From [Clostridium] symbiosum (lineage in GTDB: Bacteria > Bacillota > Clostridia > Lachnospirales > Lachnospiraceae): a stretch of DNA of 58,635 nucleotides. The notes beneath the pieces are model-generated. The model did not search any database, had not been told where the DNA came from, and saw only the letters and a list, made by a program, of their open reading frames with translations. The DNA lies in NCBI GenBank assembly GCA_021769625.1, contig JAETSN010000022.1, positions 1 to 58,635 of the forward strand, given 5' to 3'. Shown in pieces: positions 31,498-41,232 of this stretch (its first letter is position 1; each line of letters starts with the position of its first letter). Both the position numbers and the translations under genes were made by a program.

Positions 31498-32307
31498 TTA
31501 TAATTCCTGCAGCAGCTCCTTCACAGTCTTCCTATAAACAGGGTGCACATAAGAGGGTGCAAGCTCCGCGAGGGGTTCTAAGACAAACCGCCGGTTCTTC
31601 ATATCCGGATGGGGTACGGAAAGTTCCCCGTCGGATATCACCAGATCATCATAAAACAGAATATCCAGATCCAGTGTCCGGGGACCCCAGTGGATCTCCC
31701 GCTTCCTCTCCGCAAGCTGTTCTTCCTCCTGCAGCCTCGCGAGCAGTTCTTTAGGGCTGTAGAGGGTTTCCGCCTCCAGCACGCCGTTTAAAAAATCATC
31801 CTGCTCCACGCCGCCGTAGGGCGCCGTCTCTATGTAATCGGAAACTTTGATGTCCCTGAAATGAACATCCTCCTGCAGGTTTGCGACCGCCCGTTCCAGA
31901 TATTTTAGCCGCTCGCCCATGTTGGAGCCCAGAGCGATAAAAACCCTGTGCCAGCCTCTTTCCGTCTTTACGGAGACGCTGTCGAACCGAAGGGGGATCG
32001 GCGCATCCGGCTTTTCCACTTCCAGTTCCACTTTCCGGATCGCCGGAAAGGCAAGCAGAAGTTCCTTTGTTGCATGCCTTGTCACAGCCTCCAGCAGGTC
32101 GAAACGGTTTTCCCTCATATAGTTATCGATAAACAGACAGACTGCGCCATAATCCACGGTATCCGCTATATCATCGCTTTTTCCCGCCCTCTCCGTATCG
32201 GTATGGAGCACCGCGTTGACCAGAAAATTCTGCCCCTGCTCTTTTTCCTGCTCGTACACGCCGTGGTAGGCAAATATTTTGAGATTCCTGATCCTGATCT
32301 GGTCCAT
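31498..32307 (-). CDS. folKB: FolB-FolK fusion (dihydroneopterin aldolase/HPPK)
   Basis: 269 residues from the ATG at 32307 (MDQIRIRNLK), which follows AAGGAGAT by 9 bases. Residues 1-120 are dihydroneopterin aldolase (IFAYHGVYEQEKEQGQNF, TVDYGAV, VELEKP-like VEVEKPDAPIPL). Residues 125-269 are 6-hydroxymethyl-dihydropterin pyrophosphokinase (FIALGSNMGER, HWGPRTLDLDILFYDD, VPHPDMKNRRFVLEPLAELAP). It catalyses two consecutive steps of folate synthesis. In related genomes this gene usually follows folP directly; here two histidine kinase genes lie between them. Confidence 0.95.
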   Translation of the reverse strand: MDQIRIRNLKIFAYHGVYEQEKEQGQNFLVNAVLHTDTERAGKSDDIADTVDYGAVCLFIDNYMRENRFDLLEAVTRHATKELLLAFPAIRKVELEVEKPDAPIPLRFDSVSVKTERGWHRVFIALGSNMGERLKYLERAVANLQEDVHFRDIKVSDYIETAPYGGVEQDDFLNGVLEAETLYSPKELLARLQEEEQLAERKREIHWGPRTLDLDILFYDDLVISDGELSVPHPDMKNRRFVLEPLAELAPSYVHPVYRKTVKELLQEL

Positions 32308-32365
32308 AGTCGTTACATCTCCTTCATCGTTATCCTTCATACCTTTTATAAAGCTGTACATAACC

Positions 32366-34951
32366 CTATTTCAGGTATTTCTTCAATTTCAGGGCAACTT
32401 CCTGCATATGGATGGGTTTTGCCAGGTGATCGTTCATACCGCACTCCAGACACTTTTGTATATCTTCCGAAAAAGCATCTGCAGTCATGGCGATAACAGG
32501 AATATCCGCATCCCCGCGTTCCAGCGCCCGGATCGTCCTTGTGGCTTCGTAGCCGTCCATCACGGGCATCCTCACATCCATAATGACCGCATCATAATAT
32601 CCGACGGGGGATCTCTCAAATTTCTCGACACAGATCTGTCCGTTTTCAGCCCAATCCAAATCTATCTCAAGGCCGGAGAGAAGTTCTCTCGCAACCTCCC
32701 AGTTAAGCTCATTATCCTCCGCCAATAAAATATGTTTTCCTTTCAGTTCCGGAATGGCCTCCTCCTTGGTGTCCTTCGTCTCCTCGCCGGAAACTCCCGC
32801 ATATACCCGCAGGGCATCGTACAATGTGGACCCGAATATGGGTTTTGAGACAAGCCCGGAAATCCCCGCATCTTTGGCGTCTTCTTCCAGCCCGCCCCAC
32901 CCGCATGCCGAGAGCAGCAAGATCGGACAGTCCTCCCCATAATCCGCACGGATCTTCCGCGCCGCCTCAATTCCTGTCATGCCGGGCAGTTCCCGATCCA
33001 GAAGAATGAACTGGTATCCCTCTCCCCGGCCGCGGCGTTCATCAGCCATTTCCATTGCCCGTTCCGCACTCAGACACCATTCGGAACGGATGCCGAGGGA
33101 CTCCAGAGAATGTGCCGCATTTGTGCACAACCGCTCATCTTCATTCACCACAAGCATATTAAAAGCGGGCAGCGCCGCACCGGCATTATCGTCTTTGGCC
33201 TTTTTCAGATCCAGGACAACATGGAACTCACTGCCTTTTCCCTGCTCGCTTTGGACAAAGATCGTACCTCCCATAGCATCCACAAGATACTTTGTGATCG
33301 CCATTCCCAGGCCGGAACCCTCTGTCTTCTGCACGCGGTCGTTGTCTTCCCTGCTGAAAGAGTCGAATATTTTCTCCTGGTATTCCTTTGACATCCCGAT
33401 GCCGGAATCTTTCACCGTAAAATGCGTGCGGACCAGGGAAGGATCCCCGGGCAGTTCTTCCTGATACAAAGACACGCTGACAAAGCCGTGGTCCGGCGTA
33501 AACTTGACGGCATTTCCCAACAGGTTGATCAGCACCTGATTGATCCGCACACTGTCACAGCATACATTCTCCGCAAGGATCTCATAGGCCGCCGCGTCAA
33601 ACTGCTGCTCTTTCGCCTTTACCTGGGGCTGGATGATATTGACGATGCTGTCCATGATCTCCCGCAGCGATGCCGGCCCAATATGGAGCGTCATTTTACC
33701 GCTCTCAATTTTGGACATATCCAGCACATCGTTGATAAGCCCCAGCAGATGATTGCTGGATAACGCGATCTTGCGCAGGCATTCCTGCACCTGTTCCCGA
33801 TTATTTATATTGGCTATGGCTATGGATGTCATACCGATCACCGCATTCATGGGCGTGCGTATGTCGTGGCTCATGCTGGAGAGAAATTCCTGCTTCGCAG
33901 CATTGGCGCATTCCGCCTCTTTCCGCGCCCTCTCGGCAGCTTCACGGGCCGCATCCATTTCCGCGTTCACCCGCTTCAATTCCGATACCTGTTCCCTGAA
34001 TATTCTTAAATAACGGAAGAATATGTACAGGAGCATGGCGATCACGGCAAAGGAAGCCGCATATAAGAGCATCAGCCAGTGGGCGCTCATGCCCGATATC
34101 GCATGATCCAGACTGTCAAAAGGAAAGACTGTCACCAGATACCATTCACAATAGGGGAGATCGGTACAGTACAGATGCCGGCGCGCCCCGCCGTTTTCCA
34201 GAATGACCGAATAGTCTTCCCCCGCATTCATGGCTGCCGTCAACTGTCCTATGTAGTAATCCGCCTCCTCACTCTGGCCGTCAAAAATACTGTAGAGCCT
34301 GTCAAAGTAGTTTTCGCGGTTACCCTCCCCGTTCCGGATAACATAACTGCCGTCGCTCCGTATGACAAAGGAATAGCTCAGGGAAGTATCCGAATCGAGA
34401 AAAAGTACCTCCTCCATATATCTGCACGAAAGCCCGACAATAATGGAAAGGCTCTCGCTCCCGTCAGACATGGGATATGCGCAGGGGACGCCGAACAAAA
34501 TAACGCCTTCCCCGCTGCTGTCAACGGCAGAAGCCACCTTGCGCTCCCCGTTTTTTAAGCTCTCCAAAAACGTATCCGGATGGTTCGGTTCCACCGGATC
34601 GCCGTAGATCATTTCCATTTTACCGTCGGCGGAATACAGCGCCGCACATAAAAAATGTCTTGCCCTCGCGCCGTACTCTATCTCTTCCTTCGAGCCGTAA
34701 ACGGAATTTTCCTCATCCACTGCGATATGCGCTATCGATTCCGCCATCGTCAGGCGGAGATCTATGATCGTCTCAAAATGTAAAGATACCTGTTTATTCA
34801 TTCCCGCCATATAAGCAGTGCCAATATCCCCGATCGTTTCCTTGCACGTTTTATTAACGGAAATTCCCAGAATCGAAAACACAAAAATATTCAAAAAAAT
34901 AATAACAGCTATGCTGATCTTCAGGGAACGCGGCAGAACCCTATCCTTCAT
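32366..34951 (-). CDS. Hybrid sensor histidine kinase, two receiver domains
   Basis: 861 residues. Membrane helix 1 spans about 10-30, an outside Cache-like sensor about 31-288, and membrane helix 2 about 290-313. A coiled coil leads to the HisKA domain (SMSHDIRTPMNAVIG, His at about 359) and the HATPase (NQVLINLLGNAVKFT, DSGIGMS, GSGLGMAI). Two receiver domains follow. The first (about 600-715) has the acceptor Asp in LLDRELPGM but an Asn where one acidic residue is expected (VVNEDE). The second (about 735-858) is complete (LAEDNELN, IMDVRMPVMDG, MTADAF, LAKPI). There is no DNA-binding output. It is 31 bases from the next kinase gene. Confidence 0.92.
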   Translation of the reverse strand: MKDRVLPRSLKISIAVIIFLNIFVFSILGISVNKTCKETIGDIGTAYMAGMNKQVSLHFETIIDLRLTMAESIAHIAVDEENSVYGSKEEIEYGARARHFLCAALYSADGKMEMIYGDPVEPNHPDTFLESLKNGERKVASAVDSSGEGVILFGVPCAYPMSDGSESLSIIVGLSCRYMEEVLFLDSDTSLSYSFVIRSDGSYVIRNGEGNRENYFDRLYSIFDGQSEEADYYIGQLTAAMNAGEDYSVILENGGARRHLYCTDLPYCEWYLVTVFPFDSLDHAISGMSAHWLMLLYAASFAVIAMLLYIFFRYLRIFREQVSELKRVNAEMDAAREAAERARKEAECANAAKQEFLSSMSHDIRTPMNAVIGMTSIAIANINNREQVQECLRKIALSSNHLLGLINDVLDMSKIESGKMTLHIGPASLREIMDSIVNIIQPQVKAKEQQFDAAAYEILAENVCCDSVRINQVLINLLGNAVKFTPDHGFVSVSLYQEELPGDPSLVRTHFTVKDSGIGMSKEYQEKIFDSFSREDNDRVQKTEGSGLGMAITKYLVDAMGGTIFVQSEQGKGSEFHVVLDLKKAKDDNAGAALPAFNMLVVNEDERLCTNAAHSLESLGIRSEWCLSAERAMEMADERRGRGEGYQFILLDRELPGMTGIEAARKIRADYGEDCPILLLSACGWGGLEEDAKDAGISGLVSKPIFGSTLYDALRVYAGVSGEETKDTKEEAIPELKGKHILLAEDNELNWEVARELLSGLEIDLDWAENGQICVEKFERSPVGYYDAVIMDVRMPVMDGYEATRTIRALERGDADIPVIAMTADAFSEDIQKCLECGMNDHLAKPIHMQEVALKLKKYLK

Positions 34952-34982
34952 GCTTTTTCATCTCCATTCTCAAAATTCTGTC

Positions 34983-37565
34983 TCAGTTGCAGCACAAATC
35001 TTTTTTATCCTTTCCGCCCCTGCCATACCTCAGGCGGCACATCACCCGAAACATCTTTCTCATGTCCACCGGCTTTGCCAGATGCTCATTCATGCCCGCA
35101 TCTTTCGCCAGTGCTACGTCCTCCTCAAACGCGTTCGCCGACAGCGCTATGATGGGCACTGTCTTTGCGTCCGGCCGATCCAGACTGCGGATCACCCGCG
35201 CCGCCTCGTATCCGCTCATGACCGGCATCATCAGATCCATGAGCACACAGTCAAAGTTTCCCGCTCCGGCTGCCGAAAAGGCATCTACGGCGGCTTTCCC
35301 GTCATGGGCCGTCACAACCTCCGCACCCGCTTCATTCAGCATAAACTCCATGATCTCACAGTTGATCTCATTATCCTCCACCAGAAGAATACGCATTCCG
35401 GCGATCCGGCTGTAATCATCCTGTTCCTCTTCCCCGGACTCTCCCGTCCGGCATCCGTCGACCTGAATGGGCAGGGTGATCCGGACCACGCTGCCCTCGC
35501 CGATCCGGCTGTCCACCGCAACGCTCCCTCTCATCTCGTCCACCAGATTCTTTACGATCGCCATCCCAAGGCCGATGCCGTTATAGTTGGTCCGCGCCCC
35601 CTGATGTTCCTGGGTAAACGGTTCAAAAATATGCTCCTTAAAATCCTCCCCGATGCCGATCCCCGTATCTTCGATCACAAACCGGTAGTCTGCAGTCCCG
35701 TTCTGGCATGCCATTTCCTCTACACGGACAAACACGGAACCGTCAGGCCGGTTATATTTGAGGGCATTATCTATGACATTCGTCAGGATCTGCGTCAAAT
35801 GCAGCGGATTTCCGACCACTTTGCTATGCTTAAGGCCCTCCGGTTCCAGCACCAGCCTGATCTTCTTCTCCTCCGCCTCAGGAGCGAGGACCGCGATGCA
35901 GTCCTTCAGCATATCACGAAGATCAAACGGCTCCTTCACCTGCGCCGTCCTTCCGCTCTCTAACTTGCTGACCTGAAGGACATCATTCACCAGAGACAAC
36001 AGATGCTTTGTCGATACACGGATCTTTTCCCGGCACTCCGCCTGTCTTGCCGGATCGTCCTTACTTTTTTCCATGATCTCCAGCATGCCGAGGATCCCGT
36101 TGATAGGCGTGCGGAGGTCATGGGACATATGGGAAAGGAACTCGCTTTTTGCCGAATTTGCGCGCCGCACCCTCTCCAGAAGCTCCATGATCGCCTGCTC
36201 CTGTTTCTTCCTCGCCATCATGGTTTCCGTAATATCCTGATGGTATCCGTTCAGGCTGGCGCCCGGCTTTTTAAACGTTCTATCCGGCACGCCCCCGCAG
36301 CGGACATAAATCCTCCCCAGCTCCGGGTGCTTCCATGGGTAGATCACCTCGGAACGCCCGCTGACAAGTATCTCCTGCACCGCTTCCTTCACCATCTCCA
36401 CATAGTCCGGCTCAATATTTTCAAACCAGTGACGGTAACATTCCTCCGGCCCGATTTCCTCAGATACGCCCAGAAGGATCCGCATGGTCCTGTCCGCATA
36501 CATCCTCGGCGCGCAGCCCTCCTCCAGCTCAATTGTCCAGATGCCGGTCCTCGCTCCCTCCAGAATATCCTCCAGGCTCTGCCTTGCCTCCAGTTTATTT
36601 TTCTCCTCCTGCTCCACCACCGCATTGATATCCCTCTGTGCAAAGATCACGCAGTGGGATTTTTCCGTGTTTTCCGTGGCGGAAAAATGAAGCTCCATAT
36701 TTTTCAGCCCGGAAGTGCTGTCCTTCACCTGATACCTGACGGAAAATTTTTTCTTTGTCCGAAGCTGGGAGAGTACATAATCTTTTTTCGTCGCCGAGCG
36801 GATCCTTTCCTGATCCTGTAGGACCACGTAGCGGGAAATATACTGCTCCATAGCGTTCTGATAACCGTTCTTAAAATTGACGGCAAGATCCGTGCCCATC
36901 CGCTCGTTGTCCCGGTAAATCTCGCATTCATCCGTGTCAAAATTCACCTGATAGATCCCCAGATAATCCACGCTGAGGGCATGGAGGACGTTATAGCTCC
37001 GCTTTTGCAGTTCCCGGAACAGATTTCGCCGCTTCAGGGAAGATACGATAAAATATGCCGCAGTCTGGAGCATATTTGACGCATATTCCAATGTTTTCAC
37101 CGGAGGATTGTCCACACCGTAAAATCCGATGATCTTTTTGCCGTCATAGAGAGGCACCACCACAAGGGAACGAATATTCTGGCGTTTCAGCGTGCTGTAC
37201 TGGAGAGGATCGCTCTCCCGGATATCTTCCAGGCTCTCGATAACGATATGCCTGCCGACATCGAACTTCCGATACCAGCTTTCACACACCTCCGGAGGCA
37301 CATTTTGAAGGTTCTCTTTTTCCGGTTCAACCCCGTCGGCCACCCATTCATAGGTATTGTCATCGCCGCCGGATATATTCTGTTCGAATATGTAGGTCCG
37401 CTCACCGTTTAACGCCCTTCCCAGATGCTCCAGCAGCACTTCCAGCGACTGGTCCGGCGTCTCCTCCTGCAGGGCAACGCGAAGTCCCTCGTTGATGACG
37501 GCCTCCAGAGTCTGAACACTCCGTATGCCTCCATGCTGCTCATAAAACTCTCTTGAATGATCCAT
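34983..37565 (-). CDS. Hybrid sensor histidine kinase with GAF and PAS domains
   Basis: 860 residues with no membrane segment. A GAF-like domain (about 25-175, with SLVVVPLYDGKKIIGFYGVDNP), a PAS-like domain (about 190-310) and a second PAS domain (about 340-455, ending YHQDITETMMARKKQEQA) precede HisKA (HMSHDLRTPINGILG, His at about 487) and the HATPase (LTNVIDNALKYN, DTGIGIG, GIGLGMAI). The C-terminal receiver (about 725-850) is complete (LLVEDNEINCE, LMDLMMPVMSG, ALSANAF, LAKPVD). It is a cytoplasmic sensor without a DNA-binding output, probably passing phosphate to or from its neighbour or an unlinked regulator. GGAGGAAAATT precedes the ATG. Confidence 0.92.
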   Translation of the reverse strand: MDHSREFYEQHGGIRSVQTLEAVINEGLRVALQEETPDQSLEVLLEHLGRALNGERTYIFEQNISGGDDNTYEWVADGVEPEKENLQNVPPEVCESWYRKFDVGRHIVIESLEDIRESDPLQYSTLKRQNIRSLVVVPLYDGKKIIGFYGVDNPPVKTLEYASNMLQTAAYFIVSSLKRRNLFRELQKRSYNVLHALSVDYLGIYQVNFDTDECEIYRDNERMGTDLAVNFKNGYQNAMEQYISRYVVLQDQERIRSATKKDYVLSQLRTKKKFSVRYQVKDSTSGLKNMELHFSATENTEKSHCVIFAQRDINAVVEQEEKNKLEARQSLEDILEGARTGIWTIELEEGCAPRMYADRTMRILLGVSEEIGPEECYRHWFENIEPDYVEMVKEAVQEILVSGRSEVIYPWKHPELGRIYVRCGGVPDRTFKKPGASLNGYHQDITETMMARKKQEQAIMELLERVRRANSAKSEFLSHMSHDLRTPINGILGMLEIMEKSKDDPARQAECREKIRVSTKHLLSLVNDVLQVSKLESGRTAQVKEPFDLRDMLKDCIAVLAPEAEEKKIRLVLEPEGLKHSKVVGNPLHLTQILTNVIDNALKYNRPDGSVFVRVEEMACQNGTADYRFVIEDTGIGIGEDFKEHIFEPFTQEHQGARTNYNGIGLGMAIVKNLVDEMRGSVAVDSRIGEGSVVRITLPIQVDGCRTGESGEEEQDDYSRIAGMRILLVEDNEINCEIMEFMLNEAGAEVVTAHDGKAAVDAFSAAGAGNFDCVLMDLMMPVMSGYEAARVIRSLDRPDAKTVPIIALSANAFEEDVALAKDAGMNEHLAKPVDMRKMFRVMCRLRYGRGGKDKKDLCCN

Positions 37566-37586
37566 AATTTTCCTCCATATAGCACA

Positions 37587-38390
37587 CTAATTCCTGAGCG
37601 CCTGCGCCATCTTCACTGCCCGCCGGTTCTGCTTTACATCATGCACCCTGATAAAACTGCATCCTTTCAGGACCCCTGCCGCCGTTGTGACGAGCGTGCC
37701 TTCCAGTCTTTCCGACACCGGCAGATCCAGCGTAAGTCCGATCACGGATTTTCTGCTGCATCCGAGCAGCAACGGATATCCCAATATCTGCAGCCCATCC
37801 AGTCTTCTGATGATCTCCAGATTCTGCTCATAGGTCTTCCCGAATCCCACGCCGGGATCCAGTATGATCCTGTCATCCGCAATACCTGCCTCTTTTGCCA
37901 GCGAAACACTTTCCTGCAAGTCATTGATAACATCTGTTATTAATGACTGGTAAACCGTGCTGTCCCTGTTGTGCATCAGACAGCAGGCAGCCTTCGCCTC
38001 CCCGATCACTTTCGCCATCCTGTTGTCATATTTCAGGCCCCAGATATCATTGATCAGATCCGCCCCCGCCAGGATTCCTGCCCTCGCCACATCTGCTTTG
38101 CAGGTATCCAGCGATATGGGAATATCAAACTTTTTTTTGATCTGCTCGATGACAGGCACAACGCGCTCCATCTCCTCCTGTGCCGGAACTTTCGCATATC
38201 CGGGCCTTGTGGACTCCCCGCCGACATCCACGATATCCATGCCTTCCTGTATCATCTCTTCCACACGAAAAAGCGCCTGATCCATCTCCTGAAACTTTCC
38301 GCCGTCGGAAAAAGAATCCGGCGTCACATTCAGGATGCCCATAATATAACAATGATGTTTTGTGTCAAAATCCCTGTTTCCTATCCGCAT
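37587..38390 (-). CDS. folP: Dihydropteroate synthase
   Basis: 267 residues, standard length. Pterin-binding motifs are present: IMGILNVTPDSFSDGG, DVGGESTRPGY, ISLDTCKADVARAG, DLINDIWGLKYD, ILDPGVGFGKT and GCSRKSVIG, and the C-terminus ends FIRVHDVKQNRRAVKMA. It joins p-aminobenzoate to the pterin pyrophosphate made by FolK. It is the enzyme blocked by sulfonamides; the loops look normal. Two structured repeats (38399-38679) separate it from the HD gene upstream, so it may have its own promoter in that region. Confidence 0.97.
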   Translation of the reverse strand: MRIGNRDFDTKHHCYIMGILNVTPDSFSDGGKFQEMDQALFRVEEMIQEGMDIVDVGGESTRPGYAKVPAQEEMERVVPVIEQIKKKFDIPISLDTCKADVARAGILAGADLINDIWGLKYDNRMAKVIGEAKAACCLMHNRDSTVYQSLITDVINDLQESVSLAKEAGIADDRIILDPGVGFGKTYEQNLEIIRRLDGLQILGYPLLLGCSRKSVIGLTLDLPVSERLEGTLVTTAAGVLKGCSFIRVHDVKQNRRAVKMAQALRN

Positions 38391-38398
38391 CTAAATTC

Positions 38399-38517
38399 CA
38401 ACCTTTACTATTCATTTCCGCGAGCAACGAGCCAAGTGTCGTGCTTGCACGAACATTTGGCGACTGCCGCGAGGGTGTAATACCCCGCAGCTTGCTGCAA
38501 GGTATTACACTTCAGTT
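38399..38517 (-). repeat. 3'-UTR structured repeat, family A (copy 2)
   Basis: Read on the minus strand it has, in order, AATACC-GCAGCAAGCTGC-GGTATT, CCCTCGCGGCAGTCGCCAA, a variable hairpin (GTTCGTGC, 2 bases, GCACGACAC) and TTGGCTCGTTGCTCGCGGAAA. This matches 2222-2328 in order and in orientation relative to the preceding gene. Here it follows a family B element instead of a stop codon directly. Confidence 0.75.
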
Positions 38518-38679
38518 AACACCTCAACCAGCCATGAGAATCATAAAATCCTCAAGGAGCGCCCTTGAAAAACGCCGGCACTTAGCGAGGTCCCTCACGA
38601 GCTTAGTACCGCTGCGTTTTTCACGGAGCGAGAGCGTGCCAACGGAGGATTTTATGATTCTCATGGCGTTCGGTTCAGT
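38518..38679 (-). repeat. 3'-UTR palindromic element, family B (copy 2)
   Basis: Outer arms ATGAGAATCATAAAATCCTC (38535-38554) and the complementary arm at 38646-38665 form a 20-bp perfect stem. Inside are the same blocks as at 31182-31403 (CACGCTCTCGCT, GCAGCGGTACTA, AAGTGCCG, GCTCCTTGAGGA on the minus strand), but without the inner hairpin insert. It begins inside the stop codon region of the HD gene, in the same orientation to its gene as copy 1. Confidence 0.8.
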
Positions 38680-39157
38680 ACTGCAACATAAGATTCTTCT
38701 TATCGCCCTTCCAGTCGCATTCCTTCTCCGCTTCACAGCAAAAGCAGCTCCTGCTCATCTTATCCGCACGGTACAAAATACCGCTCAGCGTCTGATCCTG
38801 CCTCACCGCCGCATTCCTGTGATCCAGGATGGCGGTAAGGATCTGCCCTGCCTCTTCCTCCGTAAAACCGCTCTCCGCCAGGATCTCCGGCGCCAACAGG
38901 GCGGAAGCCTTCTCATGGGGCGTCCCGTCCTCATACTGTTTCCATCTGCCGATATCATGGAGCAGCGCCGCCGCATAGATCGTCTCCTCCGGCAAAGACA
39001 GCCCCTCCTGCAGGGCAAAGATCATCGCCAGCCTCGCCACGTCCAGAAAATGTCCCATATCATGATGGCAGAAGCGCCTTTCCTCTTCCGCCATCATATT
39101 TTTCCCCAGATATTCCTGATACCGCTTATGATGTAATATTCTATTGACCCGTTCCAT
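38675..39157 (-). CDS. HD-domain protein of the folate cluster
   Basis: 160 residues. The HD metal-binding pattern is complete: an upstream His (HHDMGHFLDVARLA), ALLHDIGRWKQYED with the HD pair, HEKAS, and ILDHRN further on. Such HD phosphohydrolases regularly sit between folE and folP in Clostridia folate clusters. They are suspected to remove phosphates from dihydroneopterin triphosphate, but that is inference from context. The last residues (DKKNLMLQY) run up to a palindromic repeat. Confidence 0.85.
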   Translation of the reverse strand: MERVNRILHHKRYQEYLGKNMMAEEERRFCHHDMGHFLDVARLAMIFALQEGLSLPEETIYAAALLHDIGRWKQYEDGTPHEKASALLAPEILAESGFTEEEAGQILTAILDHRNAAVRQDQTLSGILYRADKMSRSCFCCEAEKECDWKGDKKNLMLQY

Positions 39158-39279
39158 CTTCTTCCGATCCCACCTTAACTTAACACAGCGCCCACTTTTA
39201 TTTATGGTGGTGCATATTTAACTGCATGGGCGTTTCGTTATCACCTCAGCCAGCCGGCAAGCATATCAAATACTTTATT

Positions 39280-39840
39280 TTATATTCTCGCCAGCATCCG
39301 GAAAAAGGCCTCCTGCAGCTGCGCATCTTCCCGGAAAACCCCTTTCACAGCATAAGTGACCGTCCTGCTGCCGGGCTTTTTGATCCCCCGCATAGTCATA
39401 CACAGATGCTCCGCCTCTGTCAGCACCATCACGCCCTTTGGAGAAAGGCACTCCATCACCGCCCCGGCGATCTGCTCCGTCAGGCGTTCCTGAAGCTGCA
39501 GCCTTTTCGCATAAACCTCCACGCATCTTGCCAGCTTGCTTAAGCCCACGATCTTTCCGTCAGGAATATAGGCGATATGGACTTTTCCGAAAAAAGGCAG
39601 CATGTGATGCTCGCACATGGAATAAAACACAATATCTTTTTCCAGCACCATCTCCGCTTTTGTCGTTGTGAAAGTTTTGGAAAGGATCTCCTTTACATCC
39701 ATTTCCATTCCGCCGCAGATCTCCCCGTACATCCGCGCTATCCTCTCCGGTGTCTCTGCCAGCCCTTCCCGGCCGGCATCTTCGCCGATCCCTTCCAGCA
39801 GCAGTTTAACGGCCTCTTTTATTTTTTCCTGATCTATCAT
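39280..39840 (-). CDS. folE: GTP cyclohydrolase I
   Basis: 186 residues, type IA. The zinc ligands and active site are visible: [20 protein letters not shown] (Cys and His), [27 protein letters not shown], and [13 protein letters not shown] with the second Cys. It opens GTP to dihydroneopterin triphosphate, the first step of folate synthesis. Its start lies 35 bases inside the end of folC, so the two are translationally coupled. Confidence 0.96.
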   Translation of the reverse strand: MIDQEKIKEAVKLLLEGIGEDAGREGLAETPERIARMYGEICGGMEMDVKEILSKTFTTTKAEMVLEKDIVFYSMCEHHMLPFFGKVHIAYIPDGKIVGLSKLARCVEVYAKRLQLQERLTEQIAGAVMECLSPKGVMVLTEAEHLCMTMRGIKKPGSRTVTYAVKGVFREDAQLQEAFFRMLARI

Positions 39841-41140
39841 GTTTTCCGCTCCTGTCTCTTATGATCCTGCCGAGAGCCCCCAGATAGGAAAGGGAACCGA
39901 ACGCCAGTATGACCCAGTCTTTTTCCGCCAGCAGATACGCCATCTCCACAGCCTCCTCCAGGCTGGCTGCCTCTGTCACTTTGGGGTGATATTCCGATGC
40001 CGTAACCGCCAGCTCGTGGCCGGGCAGCGCGCGCTCCTGTTCCGGCGGCGTGACCGTGATGATCTGCTCCGCATAAGCGTAAGTGTGCGCTATAACTTTC
40101 TCATATTCTTTATCCTTTAACATTCCTATTATATAGAGAATCTTCTTATTTGTAAAATAAAACCTGATCCCTTCAGCCAGGCGCTTTGCCGCATCCTCAT
40201 TGTGGGCGCCGTCCAAGATGAACAGAGGTCTTTTTGCCGCGATCTCAAACCTGTAGGGCCACTTTGCCGATAGCAGCCCGTCCCTCAAGTTCTTTTCTGT
40301 CACAGAAAAACCTTTTCTCCCAAGAGCCTCCACGATCTCCACAGCCAACGCCGCGTTCTCCGGCTGCACCACCCCCGCCAGGGAAACCTCCAGACGCCTG
40401 TAAAATGTACCATCACAGGTAAGATAATCAAAACGCTGTTTTTCCAGGCCGTACCTGATGTGCTGCAGCCTCTCTTTTTCTACCGTCCGGCACTCTGCTC
40501 CCCCTGCCTGTCTCTTCAGGACATCCCACACCTCCGGCTGCTGGATCCCGCTCACCACTTCCGCCCCCGGTTTGATGATCCCGGCTTTATGGCAGGCTAT
40601 CTCCGTCAGCGTATTTCCAAGAAAAGCCATATGGTCCATACTGATCGAAGAAAACGCGGCAACCAGCGTATTTTTAATGATGTTGGTGGCATCCAGATCA
40701 CCGCCCATCCCGCATTCCAGCAGCACGATATCGCAGCGCTGTTCCTTAAAATATAAAAAGCTCACCGCCGTCTCCATCTCGAACACCGTGGGATGAGGCA
40801 TCCCCTCCGCAGCCATGGCATCCGCTTCCTCCCGCACCAGGCTCATCAGCGCCGCAAATTCCCTTGTCAGGATCTCCTTCCCGTTTACCTGTATCTTCTC
40901 CCGGTAGGCATACACCGCCGGGGAAGAATAATGCCCCACCCGATAGCCTGCGGTTTTCAGAACACTGTACACATAAGCGAGCACGGACCCTTTTCCGTTT
41001 GTCCCCGCGATATGCACAAAAAAGAGATCGTCCTGCGGATTCCCCAGCCTTCTGCAGAGCTCTGCCGTGCTCTCAAGCCCCGGCACGCTTCCAAGCCGAG
41101 ACATCTCCTCCATATAATCCATGCTCTCCCGATAGTTCAT
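39806..41140 (-). CDS. folC: Folylpolyglutamate/dihydrofolate synthase
   Basis: 444 residues from the ATG at 41140 ([10 protein letters not shown]), preceded by GGGGAG at 6 bases. Mur-ligase fold motifs: the P-loop [63 protein letters not shown] and [14 protein letters not shown]. The C-terminal domain ends [12 protein letters not shown]. It adds glutamate to folates. It is the first gene of the minus-strand folate cluster. Confidence 0.95.
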   Translation of the reverse strand: MNYRESMDYMEEMSRLGSVPGLESTAELCRRLGNPQDDLFFVHIAGTNGKGSVLAYVYSVLKTAGYRVGHYSSPAVYAYREKIQVNGKEILTREFAALMSLVREEADAMAAEGMPHPTVFEMETAVSFLYFKEQRCDIVLLECGMGGDLDATNIIKNTLVAAFSSISMDHMAFLGNTLTEIACHKAGIIKPGAEVVSGIQQPEVWDVLKRQAGGAECRTVEKERLQHIRYGLEKQRFDYLTCDGTFYRRLEVSLAGVVQPENAALAVEIVEALGRKGFSVTEKNLRDGLLSAKWPYRFEIAAKRPLFILDGAHNEDAAKRLAEGIRFYFTNKKILYIIGMLKDKEYEKVIAHTYAYAEQIITVTPPEQERALPGHELAVTASEYHPKVTEAASLEEAVEMAYLLAEKDWVILAFGSLSYLGALGRIIRDRSGKHDRSGKNKRGR

Positions 41141-41232
41141 CCATCTCTCCCCATTCTCTGTCATATACAGGAATTCAAGACTCCTCTCCCGCAATAGGAT
41201 CAAAAAACAGATTCCATCATCAAAGTAATATT

